A stretch of DNA of 58,085 nt, from the NCBI GenBank assembly GCA_937990185.1, contig CALKBI010000036.1, forward strand, positions 1-58,085. Reading direction: 5' to 3'. Of the stretch, positions 1-8,123 are shown one piece after another. Every line of letters begins with the position of its first letter. Position 1 is the stretch's first letter. Position numbers and translations under genes: made by a program. Below the pieces are notes generated by a model that saw only the letters and a list, made by a program, of their open reading frames with translations, searched no databases and had not been told where the DNA came from. This DNA comes from an uncultured Neomegalonema sp. (GTDB taxonomy: Bacteria > Pseudomonadota > Alphaproteobacteria > Rhodobacterales > Rhodobacteraceae).

Positions 1-2
1 TC

Positions 3-785
3 GCTCTGTCGGGACATCAGGCAGTTATTTATGGCCTTCGCCAATCCGACCGGGGCATGCCCCGGTCGGATTGGCAAATCAGCCTTCAAACTGGGGAATT
101 TTCAATCGGCACTTTTGGGGAGTATTCACCCGGCACTGACACTAGTATCTCTTCTAATAATTCAAAGGTAGTGTCTCTATCGCTCGATAAAGGTCAGGTA
201 ATCGAGGCAGATTATTTCATCAATACTGCCGGCCCTTGGGCATCTGAGATCGCGGCAATGACCAACGCCCATCTGCCGGTTATTCCTATGTGCCGCGTTC
301 AACACTTCTGGAAATGCGCTCACGCAATAGAACCGTTACCACTGATAAAGGACGAAAGCGGGATGTTCTTTCGCCCAGAGGCGGACGGTTTCGCGGGAGG
401 CAGACCAAGCTTCGATATTTCTCCCGGATTTGTTGATGATATAAATTCTGGATTTTTCGCGAATTATTTCGAAGACACAATCTGGCCAATGATGGCCGCA
501 CTCGTACCAAAATTTGAGACGTTAAAGCTGCAAAGAAGTTGGGCGGGACACTACGCACAGAACTCTCTCGACGGTAACATGATAATCGGACCATATTCAC
601 CGGGCCACAGCAACCTGATCACAGCGTGCGGTTTTTCCGGGCATGGCATTATGCATGCGCCCGCTGTCGGTCGGGCGCTTTCAGAGCTTGCACTAACAGG
701 TACTTACCAATCCATTGATCTGACACGCATGGAATTCGATCGTATTCGTCGCGGCGACCCTCTTTCCGAAGTCGGAATTAGATAA
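3..785 (+). CDS. FAD-dependent amine oxidoreductase (DAO family), 5' end cut by window edge
   Basis: The reading frame is open from base 3 at the window edge to a TAA at 783-785, so the N-terminus with the FAD dinucleotide fold lies outside. The visible C-terminal part has TAGPWA (active-site strand of the D-amino-acid-oxidase/sarcosine-oxidase fold) and, near the end, CGFSGHGIMHAPAVGRALSE, the usual FAD-contacting C-terminal motif of this family. The ATG at 57 is internal to the domain, so it is unlikely to be the true start. Its position next to a Rieske demethylase and a dimethylglycine-dehydrogenase-like gene suggests oxidation of an N-methylated or secondary amino acid. The exact substrate cannot be read from the fragment. 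Confidence 0.85.
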   Translation, partial: ALSGHQAVIYGLRQSDRGMPRSDWQISLQTGEFSIGTFGEYSPGTDTSISSNNSKVVSLSLDKGQVIEADYFINTAGPWASEIAAMTNAHLPVIPMCRVQHFWKCAHAIEPLPLIKDESGMFFRPEADGFAGGRPSFDISPGFVDDINSGFFANYFEDTIWPMMAALVPKFETLKLQRSWAGHYAQNSLDGNMIIGPYSPGHSNLITACGFSGHGIMHAPAVGRALSELALTGTYQSIDLTRMEFDRIRRGDPLSEVGIR

Positions 786-830
786 GATACTTCGGTGAAT
801 CTCGGTCATCAAAAAGTTCGTGGCGGATAA

Positions 831-977
831 ACTGATTTGTATCGTGCTTTCGATCGTAGCGAGTGGGTCCTCGATGAAATGTCTGCAGAAATGACCACCG
901 CCTTGCTTGATCGTCTTACCCGTCGATGCCACACCCTTGAAATCGGAAAACACAAAGAAAAGAGGAAACCGTATTAA
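831..977 (+). pseudogene. istB remnant (C-terminus of IS21-family transposition ATPase)
   Basis: One frame (codons at 831, 834 and so on) translates to a peptide containing MTTALLDRLTRRCHTLEIGK, the typical C-terminal end of IS21-family IstB helper ATPases. It is followed by a lysine-rich tail and a TAA at 975-977. An in-frame TAA at 828-830 bounds it upstream, and no Walker motifs or istA are present nearby, so this is a dead fragment. It lies between the truncated-by-window oxidoreductase and the sulfotransferase-like gene, and its last bases overlap that gene's 3' end. It marks past insertion-sequence activity at the edge of the catabolic island. Confidence 0.7.
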
Positions 978-1714
978 AGTTTAATCCGGTGCTGATAGAG
1001 ATGGTCGTAGTGCGGCTTCATGCGGCGGTGGACGCGGCGAACCCGTTCCGGAGCGTCTTTTACTTCGACATAGCGTCGGGTTTGCGGTTGCAATCCGGTC
1101 GAGGCGCGCAGGTTCGCATGAAAGCTACCCCCATCCCACCAGCTATAATCCCCCGTATCTGCACCCGGTTCCCAACTTAGAGCTTCCGGCAGAAAGTCAA
1201 TCCCGACCGCTTCGCAAAACGCTGCGACCATGCGCTCGGGGTCTTCAAGTAGATCGTCGCTGTCGATGACCGGTGGCGGTGCGCCGTTTAGCGCGGTCAG
1301 CAGATCAAAGAGTGCACGTTGTTCAGGAAAGCCCACCTCAAGCTCATCAAAATCAGGCCATTTATCATACATCGACGATATCGTTTTGGCTGGATCGCGG
1401 ATAAGGAAAGCATGAGAAAAGTTCGACAAAAATTCCGGCGTCCACATGTGGTTGATGTAATGGGGGAAATCTTTGAGAAAAACCGGGATGTTATCTGCTC
1501 GCGTTTTGATGTCTTCCCACACACTTTCGATTGTCAGGCCCGGTGTTGTTTTCTCACCTTCAACATAGCGCGGCCAAAACGGATCTTCGCCCTGATACCA
1601 AGCCTCGCCAAACGGTTCGTGGAGGCAATCAAGATCACCGCGCTGGCGCATCATCCATTCAAAGGCCGTTGAGGTGGAGCGCGGGATAGCCCAAAGAGCA
1701 ACAATCTTATGCAT
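974..1714 (-). CDS. Sulfotransferase-like protein
   Basis: The 246-residue protein opens with a PAPS-type P-loop, WAIPRSTSTAFEWMM at residues 8-22, as in cytosolic-type sulfotransferases. A later FLIRDPAKTISSMY segment (about residues 103-116) resembles the 3'-phosphate-binding arginine/serine motif. It is the last gene of the leftward rpiR-led operon and overlaps the upstream racemase-like gene by 8 bases. Sulfotransferase-like proteins of this compact type are often of unknown substrate; some may bind a nucleotide without transferring sulfate. A role in modifying or sensing the operon's substrate is inference only. Confidence 0.75.
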   Translation of the reverse strand: MHKIVALWAIPRSTSTAFEWMMRQRGDLDCLHEPFGEAWYQGEDPFWPRYVEGEKTTPGLTIESVWEDIKTRADNIPVFLKDFPHYINHMWTPEFLSNFSHAFLIRDPAKTISSMYDKWPDFDELEVGFPEQRALFDLLTALNGAPPPVIDSDDLLEDPERMVAAFCEAVGIDFLPEALSWEPGADTGDYSWWDGGSFHANLRASTGLQPQTRRYVEVKDAPERVRRVHRRMKPHYDHLYQHRIKL

Positions 1715-2546
1715 GAAGGCTCTCTAATAGTATGCCTTGCGGTGTCGTTGGCGCGATACCGAGGTCTTTCATAATCCGCCAATAAAGCGCAGTGTCGTGA
1801 CCAACAACAGGTTTCCCCAACATCTCTTCAAGACCTTTTGAGAGATGTAACGGACGTTGCGGCAAACCGCCCGGACCGCTGCGAAAATTACACATGCCGT
1901 TGATCAAATATGCATCAACATCGGGGGCTTGCTCGGCGACGTAAGCAAAACTCTTCGAGGCCAGCTCGCCATCAAAAACCCATCGTTCAGAATTGACAGC
2001 GTCTTGATTTGGGAACCAGCCCTGATCCACGAAATTGCCTGCCCAAAGAACATCGAACCCAGCTTCACGCAGAAAGTTTGCAGTCCCCTGCCACCATTCA
2101 GGCCAGTGATAGGCTCCGTTCAGCGCGACTTTTTCTACGTTCATCGCACGCAAGGCTTCGACCATTGCATAACCCGCCATATGAAAGCGGGTTTGATATT
2201 TTTCCGACAAGTCGGCGCAATGCTGCCTTATGCCTTCGACGCCTAAACCGCTGGCATGAACCCAGTTAGACCCGACCTGACCACAAACATCTACCCCGTT
2301 GCGGGACATGCAATGAACGAAGTCCTCGAGCATACCGAAATTTTGCTTCCGTTGATCGAGGCCGTGCACATAATCCGGCAGATGCAACATCCAGCCATGC
2401 ACGCCAACGCTCTCCGGACTCATCCGCAAGAAGTCGGACGGGGCAGCATCGTAATCAAAAGGCGGACAGGTAAAGCCAACCTGATGCGGGAACAGCTTAT
2501 GTTCTTCGCTCCATTGCGATGGCATCGCCAAATTACTGTTCATCAA
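1707..2546 (-). CDS. Asp/Glu racemase / maleate isomerase superfamily protein
   Basis: The 279-residue protein has the two-cysteine pattern of the Asp/Glu/hydantoin racemase and maleate isomerase superfamily: C88 in VDVCGQVGSNWV and C219 in NGMCNFRSG. The second resembles the SCTN-R motif of maleate isomerases and arylmalonate decarboxylases. Each half should supply one catalytic cysteine for cofactor-independent proton transfer, isomerisation or decarboxylation. It overlaps the Rieske gene by 14 bases and the sulfotransferase-like gene by 8, so the three are surely cotranscribed. The reaction is not determined; a stereochemical or decarboxylation step in the island's pathway is plausible. 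Confidence 0.7.
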   Translation of the reverse strand: MMNSNLAMPSQWSEEHKLFPHQVGFTCPPFDYDAAPSDFLRMSPESVGVHGWMLHLPDYVHGLDQRKQNFGMLEDFVHCMSRNGVDVCGQVGSNWVHASGLGVEGIRQHCADLSEKYQTRFHMAGYAMVEALRAMNVEKVALNGAYHWPEWWQGTANFLREAGFDVLWAGNFVDQGWFPNQDAVNSERWVFDGELASKSFAYVAEQAPDVDAYLINGMCNFRSGPGGLPQRPLHLSKGLEEMLGKPVVGHDTALYWRIMKDLGIAPTTPQGILLESLHA

Positions 2547-3615
2547 TCGCCTCCCGCATCCATTTTTGCAGATGCATAACCGGATGCTCTGAATTCACTC
2601 CACCACGAGGATCAACAACCAGTGGACCTGGTTTATACCCTCGGGATCGAAGTCCACGTTGGACAGATTCAACGAGATGGATGTCTTCTTCGACGGTCGT
2701 TTCTCTGTCTTGTACGGCAAGCTGGCGTACCTTTTCGTCTTCCGCGCCGCCAACAGAATACCATCCTCGCCAAACCACCACATGATCGGCATCAATGGCT
2801 CGCCAGTGATAGGTATTCAACACATTGCCTGGGTAAACTTGGAAAGAAAACATCGGCCACAGGAACCAACTCGAGTATTCATCCTGATGCGCAAAACCTG
2901 ATTGAATGTCATAAGTCATGTCTTCAAGGCTTTGACACTCCGTCGTGTGGCGCAGACACATACCTTGCGGTTGGATATCGTAGGTCTCCGGTTTGACGAC
3001 ACCATTCGCAAAGGTCGGATGATTCAATGAGCAGTGATAACATTCCGAGTAATTTTCGACCGACACTTTCCAATTACAGTTCTCAGGAATCTCAACCCAT
3101 TCGAGCGGCTTGAGGTCAGCCCAGTTCGGAACCCATTCTTCTAACTCGGTGCGCGCCTTTGGGAACCAGTCTTCCATAGGTGCGGCGTTCGGATCGAGAT
3201 TTACAAAGACAAACCCAAGAAACTCCTCTGCTCGCACTTCAGTTAAACAGATAGACGATTTGTCAAAGCCTTCAACAGCTTTGATATTCGGGCCAGCACG
3301 CAGCTCTCCCGTCAACTCATAGGTCCATGCGTGATAAGGGCAGACCACAACCCGTGTGCTTCCCGTACCATTAACGAGTTGATGTGCGCGGTGCTGACAG
3401 ACATTGTAGAACACCCGGATTTTGTCATCCCGCCCCCGGATGGCAAACAGGCTTTCGCCCGCAATCTCAAAAGTCTTATAGTCTCCGGCTTTAGAGACTT
3501 CAGAAGCATGACACCCGTATTGCCATGTCTTCGCGAGCAGACCGCCCGTCTCCACCTGAAAGACGGCTGGATCGGTGTAATAGCGTGCCGCCAGAGATCG
3601 AACGGGGACCTTCAA
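2533..3615 (-). CDS. Rieske oxygenase alpha subunit, quaternary-amine (CntA/GbcA-like) type
   Basis: The 360-residue protein has a Rieske [2Fe-2S] site, C73-x-H75 and C92-x2-H95 (VCPYH), then a mononuclear iron site E191, H194, H199 in ENYSECYHCSLNHP. The likely third carboxylate ligand is in the C-terminal EEDIHLVESVQRGL segment. Most ring-hydroxylating oxygenases use Asp at the bridging position. A Glu here is known from carnitine oxygenase CntA and its relatives, which cleave or demethylate quaternary ammonium compounds. The gene starts four bases inside the end of rpiR. No ferredoxin/flavin reductase partner is in the window, so electrons must come from elsewhere. The substrate is inferred to be a betaine. 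Confidence 0.85.
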   Translation of the reverse strand: MKVPVRSLAARYYTDPAVFQVETGGLLAKTWQYGCHASEVSKAGDYKTFEIAGESLFAIRGRDDKIRVFYNVCQHRAHQLVNGTGSTRVVVCPYHAWTYELTGELRAGPNIKAVEGFDKSSICLTEVRAEEFLGFVFVNLDPNAAPMEDWFPKARTELEEWVPNWADLKPLEWVEIPENCNWKVSVENYSECYHCSLNHPTFANGVVKPETYDIQPQGMCLRHTTECQSLEDMTYDIQSGFAHQDEYSSWFLWPMFSFQVYPGNVLNTYHWRAIDADHVVVWRGWYSVGGAEDEKVRQLAVQDRETTVEEDIHLVESVQRGLRSRGYKPGPLVVDPRGGVNSEHPVMHLQKWMREAIDEQ

Positions 3616-4499
3616 GGCATATCCTCGTGATAGAGGCCGAGCTGATGTCGACGTTTGTGAAAAGTCTCAACTCGCTCAACAATCTCGTCACTTGCGACGG
3701 CGACAACAAACGACAGCAAAGTTTCCAATAGCGCGATAATGCTGACCGAGGATGGAAAAAATTGTGGCGTATCGACGGACACGACGAACCCGTGATCGAC
3801 ATCACGTAAGATCGGACTGGCCGGACTATCAGACAAGCAGATTACGGTAATCCCCTGCTCCCGCGCGATGCTAACTGCTTCTACGACTTCGGTACGGTAC
3901 GGCTTGCATGTAATCGCGATCAAAACATCGCGTTTGTCTGCCCATGCAAGATCATCAACGGGGGTAGAACCAGATCGTGGGATTGCATGAAACTGGACCA
4001 TTCCCGTTGAGGCAAGATACGTGAAGTTGCGGGCGTTCGAATTATTAATTCCGACACCCAATACAAACACATTGCGCGATTGCCAAATCGCTACTGCTGC
4101 GTCCTTTAAACGATCCACAGATATGCCTGCAAAGGTCTCTTCAACATTGGTCAAAACATCACGAACCATATCCGCATAAAGGCCTCCAAGATCACCTGTC
4201 TTGCGAATGTCTTGCAGCCATCTCGCACGATCCGGAAAATCAGCAGCCCCTCGCCGAATGGCTTCACGGAAGGGAGCACGGAAATCTTCGTATCCTTCAA
4301 AACCCACCTGCCGTGCCATTCGCACAACGGTATTCGGTTTTACCTTAGCGGCTTTAGCTATCTCCCGCACCGTGGAGACACCCACATCGCGCGGGTTCTC
4401 CAGTACATAAGTCGCCGCTTTACGGGCTTCTGGTGTCAGATCGGAAAGTTCACCCGCCAACCGCTCCAGAACAACATTTGATACGTTTGTCCCAATCAT
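3612..4499 (-). CDS. RpiR/MurR-family transcriptional regulator
   Basis: The 295-residue protein carries an N-terminal helix-turn-helix (REIAKAAKVKPNTVVRMARQ, about residues 45-64) and a C-terminal SIS sugar-isomerase-fold domain (about 125-260, with VLGVGINNSN and VICLSDSPASP). This is the standard RpiR layout, in which the SIS domain binds an effector metabolite. It is the first gene of the leftward operon (ATGA overlap with the Rieske gene). It is divergent from the dimethylglycine-dehydrogenase-like gene across a 68-base spacer holding a dyad. It is therefore the likely local regulator of both operons. The effector is unknown and may not be a sugar phosphate in this context. Confidence 0.88.
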   Translation of the reverse strand: MIGTNVSNVVLERLAGELSDLTPEARKAATYVLENPRDVGVSTVREIAKAAKVKPNTVVRMARQVGFEGYEDFRAPFREAIRRGAADFPDRARWLQDIRKTGDLGGLYADMVRDVLTNVEETFAGISVDRLKDAAVAIWQSRNVFVLGVGINNSNARNFTYLASTGMVQFHAIPRSGSTPVDDLAWADKRDVLIAITCKPYRTEVVEAVSIAREQGITVICLSDSPASPILRDVDHGFVVSVDTPQFFPSSVSIIALLETLLSFVVAVASDEIVERVETFHKRRHQLGLYHEDMP

Positions 4500-4510
4500 G
4501 ATTGACGATG

Positions 4511-4548
4511 GTATTTATGTCCAAATACATTGTCGAGGAAAAATCGAC
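4511..4548. promoter_or_regulatory. Divergent control region with two dyads
   Basis: The 68 bases between rpiR and the flavoprotein gene hold a perfect dyad GTATTT-N6-AAATAC (4511-4528) and a second, GTCGA-N7-TCGAC (4532-4548). Both precede the AAAGGA ribosome-binding site at 4554-4559. A dimeric RpiR protein binding here could control both directions. This is inferred from position and symmetry; no consensus for this regulator is known to me. Confidence 0.4.
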
Positions 4549-4567
4549 TCATTAAAGGATATGTTGA

Positions 4568-7012
4568 GTGGCCAACGAACTTCCAAAGTACGCCCGCGTG
4601 GTCATCGTCGGTGGCGGTGTCATGGGCGTAGGACTCGCATATCATTTGGGACACCTGGGCTGGGGAGCGGATACCGTCTTACTGGAAAAAGCTGAGCTAA
4701 CCAGTGGCAGCACATGGCATGCAGCAGGACAGATTACCCATTCCACATCCAGTTTCGGTCTTGGCAAATGTGTTGATTATAATATCGGGCTATATTCGGG
4801 AGGATTAGAGGCCGAGACAGGTCAACCGGTTACATGGCATGGCTGCGGATCATTTCGGCTCGCTTATACCGAAGACGAAATGGATTGGTTACGCCATACT
4901 CTCTCCGTTGGTCGCGCATTAGGTTTTAACATTGAACTTGTTGGACCAGAAAAAATCGCAGAGTTGCATCCGTTCTATAGTCTCGACGGCATTCTAGGGG
5001 CGCTTCACACACCCGATGATGGTCATGTTGATCCAACCAATGTGACGATGGCAATGGCGGCGGGCGCTCGACAAAAAGGCGTGCAGATTATCCGCCAATG
5101 TCGGGCGACAAACATCACCCAATCATCATCAGGCGAGTGGATTGTCGAAACAGAAAAAGGCACGATCACCTGTGAGCATGTCGTCAATGCTGGTGGTACA
5201 TATGCACGGCAAATGGGGGAATGGTCAGGCTTGCAGCTACCCATGACATCGATGACGCATCATTACTTTGTCACCGAGCCTGTACCTGAATTCGAAGCGC
5301 TCGAGCGCGAACTTCCCGTTATTCGCGATGACAAAAAAGTCTCCGGCTATATTCGCATGGAGCAAAAGCGCGGCCTCATTGGAATTTACGAGAAAGAAAA
5401 CCCGAACTCTGTATGGCATCAGGAATGTCCATGGGAATACGAGAACTGGCTGTTCGATGCCGATTATGATCGTGTCATGCCTTGGCTCGAAGAGAGCATG
5501 AACCGGATGCCGATTTTCGCGAAACTCGGCATACAGCGCGAAGTGCATGGTGCGATCAGCCACCCGCCAGACGGCAATCCATTGATTGGCCCTGCTCCCG
5601 GTGTTCGTAATTACTGGTGTTGCTGCGGGACTCAGATTGGCATCGGTTGGGGACCGGGTTTGAGCCGCGAATTAGCGCGCTGGATGGTGCACGGCGCGGC
5701 GGATATCTCGATGCGTGAATACGATCCGCGCCGCTTTGGCAGCTATGCAAACAAAGAATGGCAGGTAATCAAAGCCGAGGAAGATTACTGCCTGCGTCAT
5801 GAAATCCCGTTTCCCCATTTCAATCGTCTCGATGGCAGGCCTATTAAGCCCTCTCCGCTGTATGATTTGCTGAAAGCCAAAGGCGCTGTGCATGAGGAGG
5901 TCTACGGCTTCGAACGCCCCCGCTGGTTCGCACCGGACGGCATGGCGCAACAAGATCATTATTCCTTCAACCGCAATGTCGTCGATGAGATCGTTGCAGC
6001 CGAGGTCAAAGCCGTGCGCGAGGCCGTCGGCATTATGGATGTGACGGCCTTCACCAAAGTCATGGTCGAAGGGCCGGATGCCTATGCACTATTAGATAGA
6101 CTCACAGCCAATCGGATGCCTCAGAAATCCGGTTCTATAACGCTAACCCATATGCTCAACCGTGCGGGTCGGATCGAGTTGGAAACGACAATCGTGCGTA
6201 TGGCGGAGGATAAATTCTACCTCGTCTGCGCCGCATTCTTTGAGCAGCGTTTGCTTGATCACCTCGAACAACAACGCCAAAGCGAAAACGTCGCCATCAC
6301 CGCGCTCTCTTCCGATTGGTCTGCGTTATCGCTCAACGGTCCACGGGCGCGGGATGTGCTTGGCGCATGTACGAGCGCCGACCTGAACAATGCCGGATTC
6401 CGTTGGTTGTCGGCTCAGGAAATCCCCATCTCCGGCCACACTGTTTGGGCCTTTCGCATGTCTTATGCCGGTGAGTTAGGGTGGGAATTACACATGCCAA
6501 ACGCAGCCTGCCTCGATGTCTACAACGCTTTGTGGGCGGCGGGCGAAGCCCATGGGATCGCGGATTACGGCAGCTTTGCTATGAACGTCATGCGTATGGA
6601 AAAAGGCTTTAAGGGCGCAGGTGAACTGACCAACGAGGTAACGCTGGCCGAGGCAGATGTGCTGCGCTTCGCGCGCGACGATAAAGATTATCTGGGCCGC
6701 GACAAAACGCTCAACACTGATCTGCCATGGATATGTGCGTATCTGGAGATTGAACCGGAAGGCAAAGCCGATGGGCATGGCGGCGAAGCAGTTTTGTTGA
6801 ACGGGCAAGTCGTCGGTTCGACAGCTTCGGTAGCCTACGGTCCGACGATCGGAAAAATCCTTGCCTTCGCTTACATCAAACCTGCCGCTGCTGAACCCGG
6901 CACAATGCTAGAGGTCGTGATCCACGGTGAGCCGAGGGCCGCGCGTGTCCTTGGTGAACCTGCCTATGACCCACAAAGCCTCAAACCCCGAACAGATGAA
7001 ACGTTGTGCTGA
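4568..7012 (+). CDS. Dimethylglycine/sarcosine dehydrogenase-like flavoprotein with GcvT domains
   Basis: The 814-residue protein starts with a Rossmann FAD motif (VVIVGGGVMGVGLAYHLG, from residue 11) and has GSTWHAAG with H51. That is the histidine that carries covalent FAD in dimethylglycine and sarcosine dehydrogenases. The C-terminal half (about 430-814) is a GcvT aminomethyltransferase pair, expected to pass the released methyl group to tetrahydrofolate. A GTG at 4568 is the start: AAAGGA lies eight bases upstream, and the nearby ATG at 4561 is out of frame. It is the first gene of the rightward operon, with four bases before the next gene. It likely oxidatively demethylates the tertiary amine left after the Rieske step. 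Confidence 0.88.
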   Translation: MANELPKYARVVIVGGGVMGVGLAYHLGHLGWGADTVLLEKAELTSGSTWHAAGQITHSTSSFGLGKCVDYNIGLYSGGLEAETGQPVTWHGCGSFRLAYTEDEMDWLRHTLSVGRALGFNIELVGPEKIAELHPFYSLDGILGALHTPDDGHVDPTNVTMAMAAGARQKGVQIIRQCRATNITQSSSGEWIVETEKGTITCEHVVNAGGTYARQMGEWSGLQLPMTSMTHHYFVTEPVPEFEALERELPVIRDDKKVSGYIRMEQKRGLIGIYEKENPNSVWHQECPWEYENWLFDADYDRVMPWLEESMNRMPIFAKLGIQREVHGAISHPPDGNPLIGPAPGVRNYWCCCGTQIGIGWGPGLSRELARWMVHGAADISMREYDPRRFGSYANKEWQVIKAEEDYCLRHEIPFPHFNRLDGRPIKPSPLYDLLKAKGAVHEEVYGFERPRWFAPDGMAQQDHYSFNRNVVDEIVAAEVKAVREAVGIMDVTAFTKVMVEGPDAYALLDRLTANRMPQKSGSITLTHMLNRAGRIELETTIVRMAEDKFYLVCAAFFEQRLLDHLEQQRQSENVAITALSSDWSALSLNGPRARDVLGACTSADLNNAGFRWLSAQEIPISGHTVWAFRMSYAGELGWELHMPNAACLDVYNALWAAGEAHGIADYGSFAMNVMRMEKGFKGAGELTNEVTLAEADVLRFARDDKDYLGRDKTLNTDLPWICAYLEIEPEGKADGHGGEAVLLNGQVVGSTASVAYGPTIGKILAFAYIKPAAAEPGTMLEVVIHGEPRAARVLGEPAYDPQSLKPRTDETLC

Positions 7013-7016
7013 CCTC

Positions 7017-8123
7017 ATGAAGATATCCCGTATCCGCATTTACAAGACTGACCTGCCCTATGTCGGCGGGGCTTATGTCTGGGGTGCTGGCAATGCCATA
7101 GAAGTGGCGAAGGCTAGCGTTGTGGTAATTGATACGGATGCCGGATTACAAGGTTGCGGAGAGTTCACGCCGTGCGGTGAAAACTACATGGTCGCACATT
7201 CCGAAGGAGTCGAGGCGTTGGCTCGTCTCGTCGCACCAAAACTGCTAGGCGAAGACCCGAGACAAGTATCTCGGATTGAAAGGCACATGGATAGTCTCGT
7301 TCAGGGGCATGGTTATGCTAAAGCCCCTTTCGATGCGGCGTGTTGGGATATTTTGGGCAAGGCTAGTGAACAACCGGTTTGGATGTTGCTTGGCGGAAAA
7401 CTGACTGATGGCGCGCCGATGTACCGCGTCGCACCGCAGAAAGCCACCGAGGAAACATTGGCTGAGATGCAGCGCTACCGGGGGGATGGCTATCGGCAAT
7501 TCCAAATCAAAGTTGGCAGCGATTGGGCCGCCGATATCGAGCGCATTGAAGCAGGCGTCGCAATGCTGGAACCCGGTGAAAAAGCGATGGCCGACGCCAA
7601 TCAAGGTTGGCGCGTAGACAATGCTATTCGCGTTGCGCGGGCGACTCGTAACCTCGATTATATTCTAGAACAGCCTTGCCAGACCTATGAAGAATGCCAG
7701 CAAGTCCGGCGCGTGGCGCAACAACCAATGAAGCTGGATGAATGCGTCACCGGCATGGCCGCCGCTCAACGTATCGTCTCGGATCGCGGTGCCGAAATCT
7801 GCTGTCTGAAACTCTCGAACCTTGGAGGGCTGTCAAAGGCGCAACGCGTCCGCGATTTTCTTATCGACAACCGCATCCCCGTGGTCAGCGAAGATACCTG
7901 GGGCGGCGAGATTACGACGGCGGTGGTCGCTCATTTCGCGGCATCGACACCACCCGAATACCTTCAGAACACAACTGACTTGATGAACTACAACACGCGC
8001 TCCACAGGGATTGGCGGTGCATGGAGTAAAGACGGCAAGCTCTATGCTCCGGATGAACCCGGACTCGGCGTAACCCCGAATTTCGACTCCCTTGGCAATC
8101 CAGTTGCAGAGTATACCCTATGA
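7017..8123 (+). CDS. Enolase-superfamily (MR/MLE) enzyme 1
   Basis: The 368-residue protein has the mandelate racemase/muconate lactonizing enzyme fold. Visible catalytic residues are K165 (FQIKVG), metal ligands D193 (ADANQGW), E218 (LEQP) and D241 (LDE), and the opposite base K265 (LKLSNLGG). This two-lysine arrangement is that of the epimerase/cycloisomerase subgroup, including the 4-hydroxyproline betaine 2-epimerase HpbD, whose catalytic lysines are at nearly the same positions. The ATG at 7017, four bases after the previous stop, is preferred to an upstream in-frame ATG inside the preceding gene, because it matches its two paralogues in length. Epimerisation or dehydration of a (hydroxy)proline betaine is the best guess. 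Confidence 0.85.
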   Translation: MKISRIRIYKTDLPYVGGAYVWGAGNAIEVAKASVVVIDTDAGLQGCGEFTPCGENYMVAHSEGVEALARLVAPKLLGEDPRQVSRIERHMDSLVQGHGYAKAPFDAACWDILGKASEQPVWMLLGGKLTDGAPMYRVAPQKATEETLAEMQRYRGDGYRQFQIKVGSDWAADIERIEAGVAMLEPGEKAMADANQGWRVDNAIRVARATRNLDYILEQPCQTYEECQQVRRVAQQPMKLDECVTGMAAAQRIVSDRGAEICCLKLSNLGGLSKAQRVRDFLIDNRIPVVSEDTWGGEITTAVVAHFAASTPPEYLQNTTDLMNYNTRSTGIGGAWSKDGKLYAPDEPGLGVTPNFDSLGNPVAEYTL

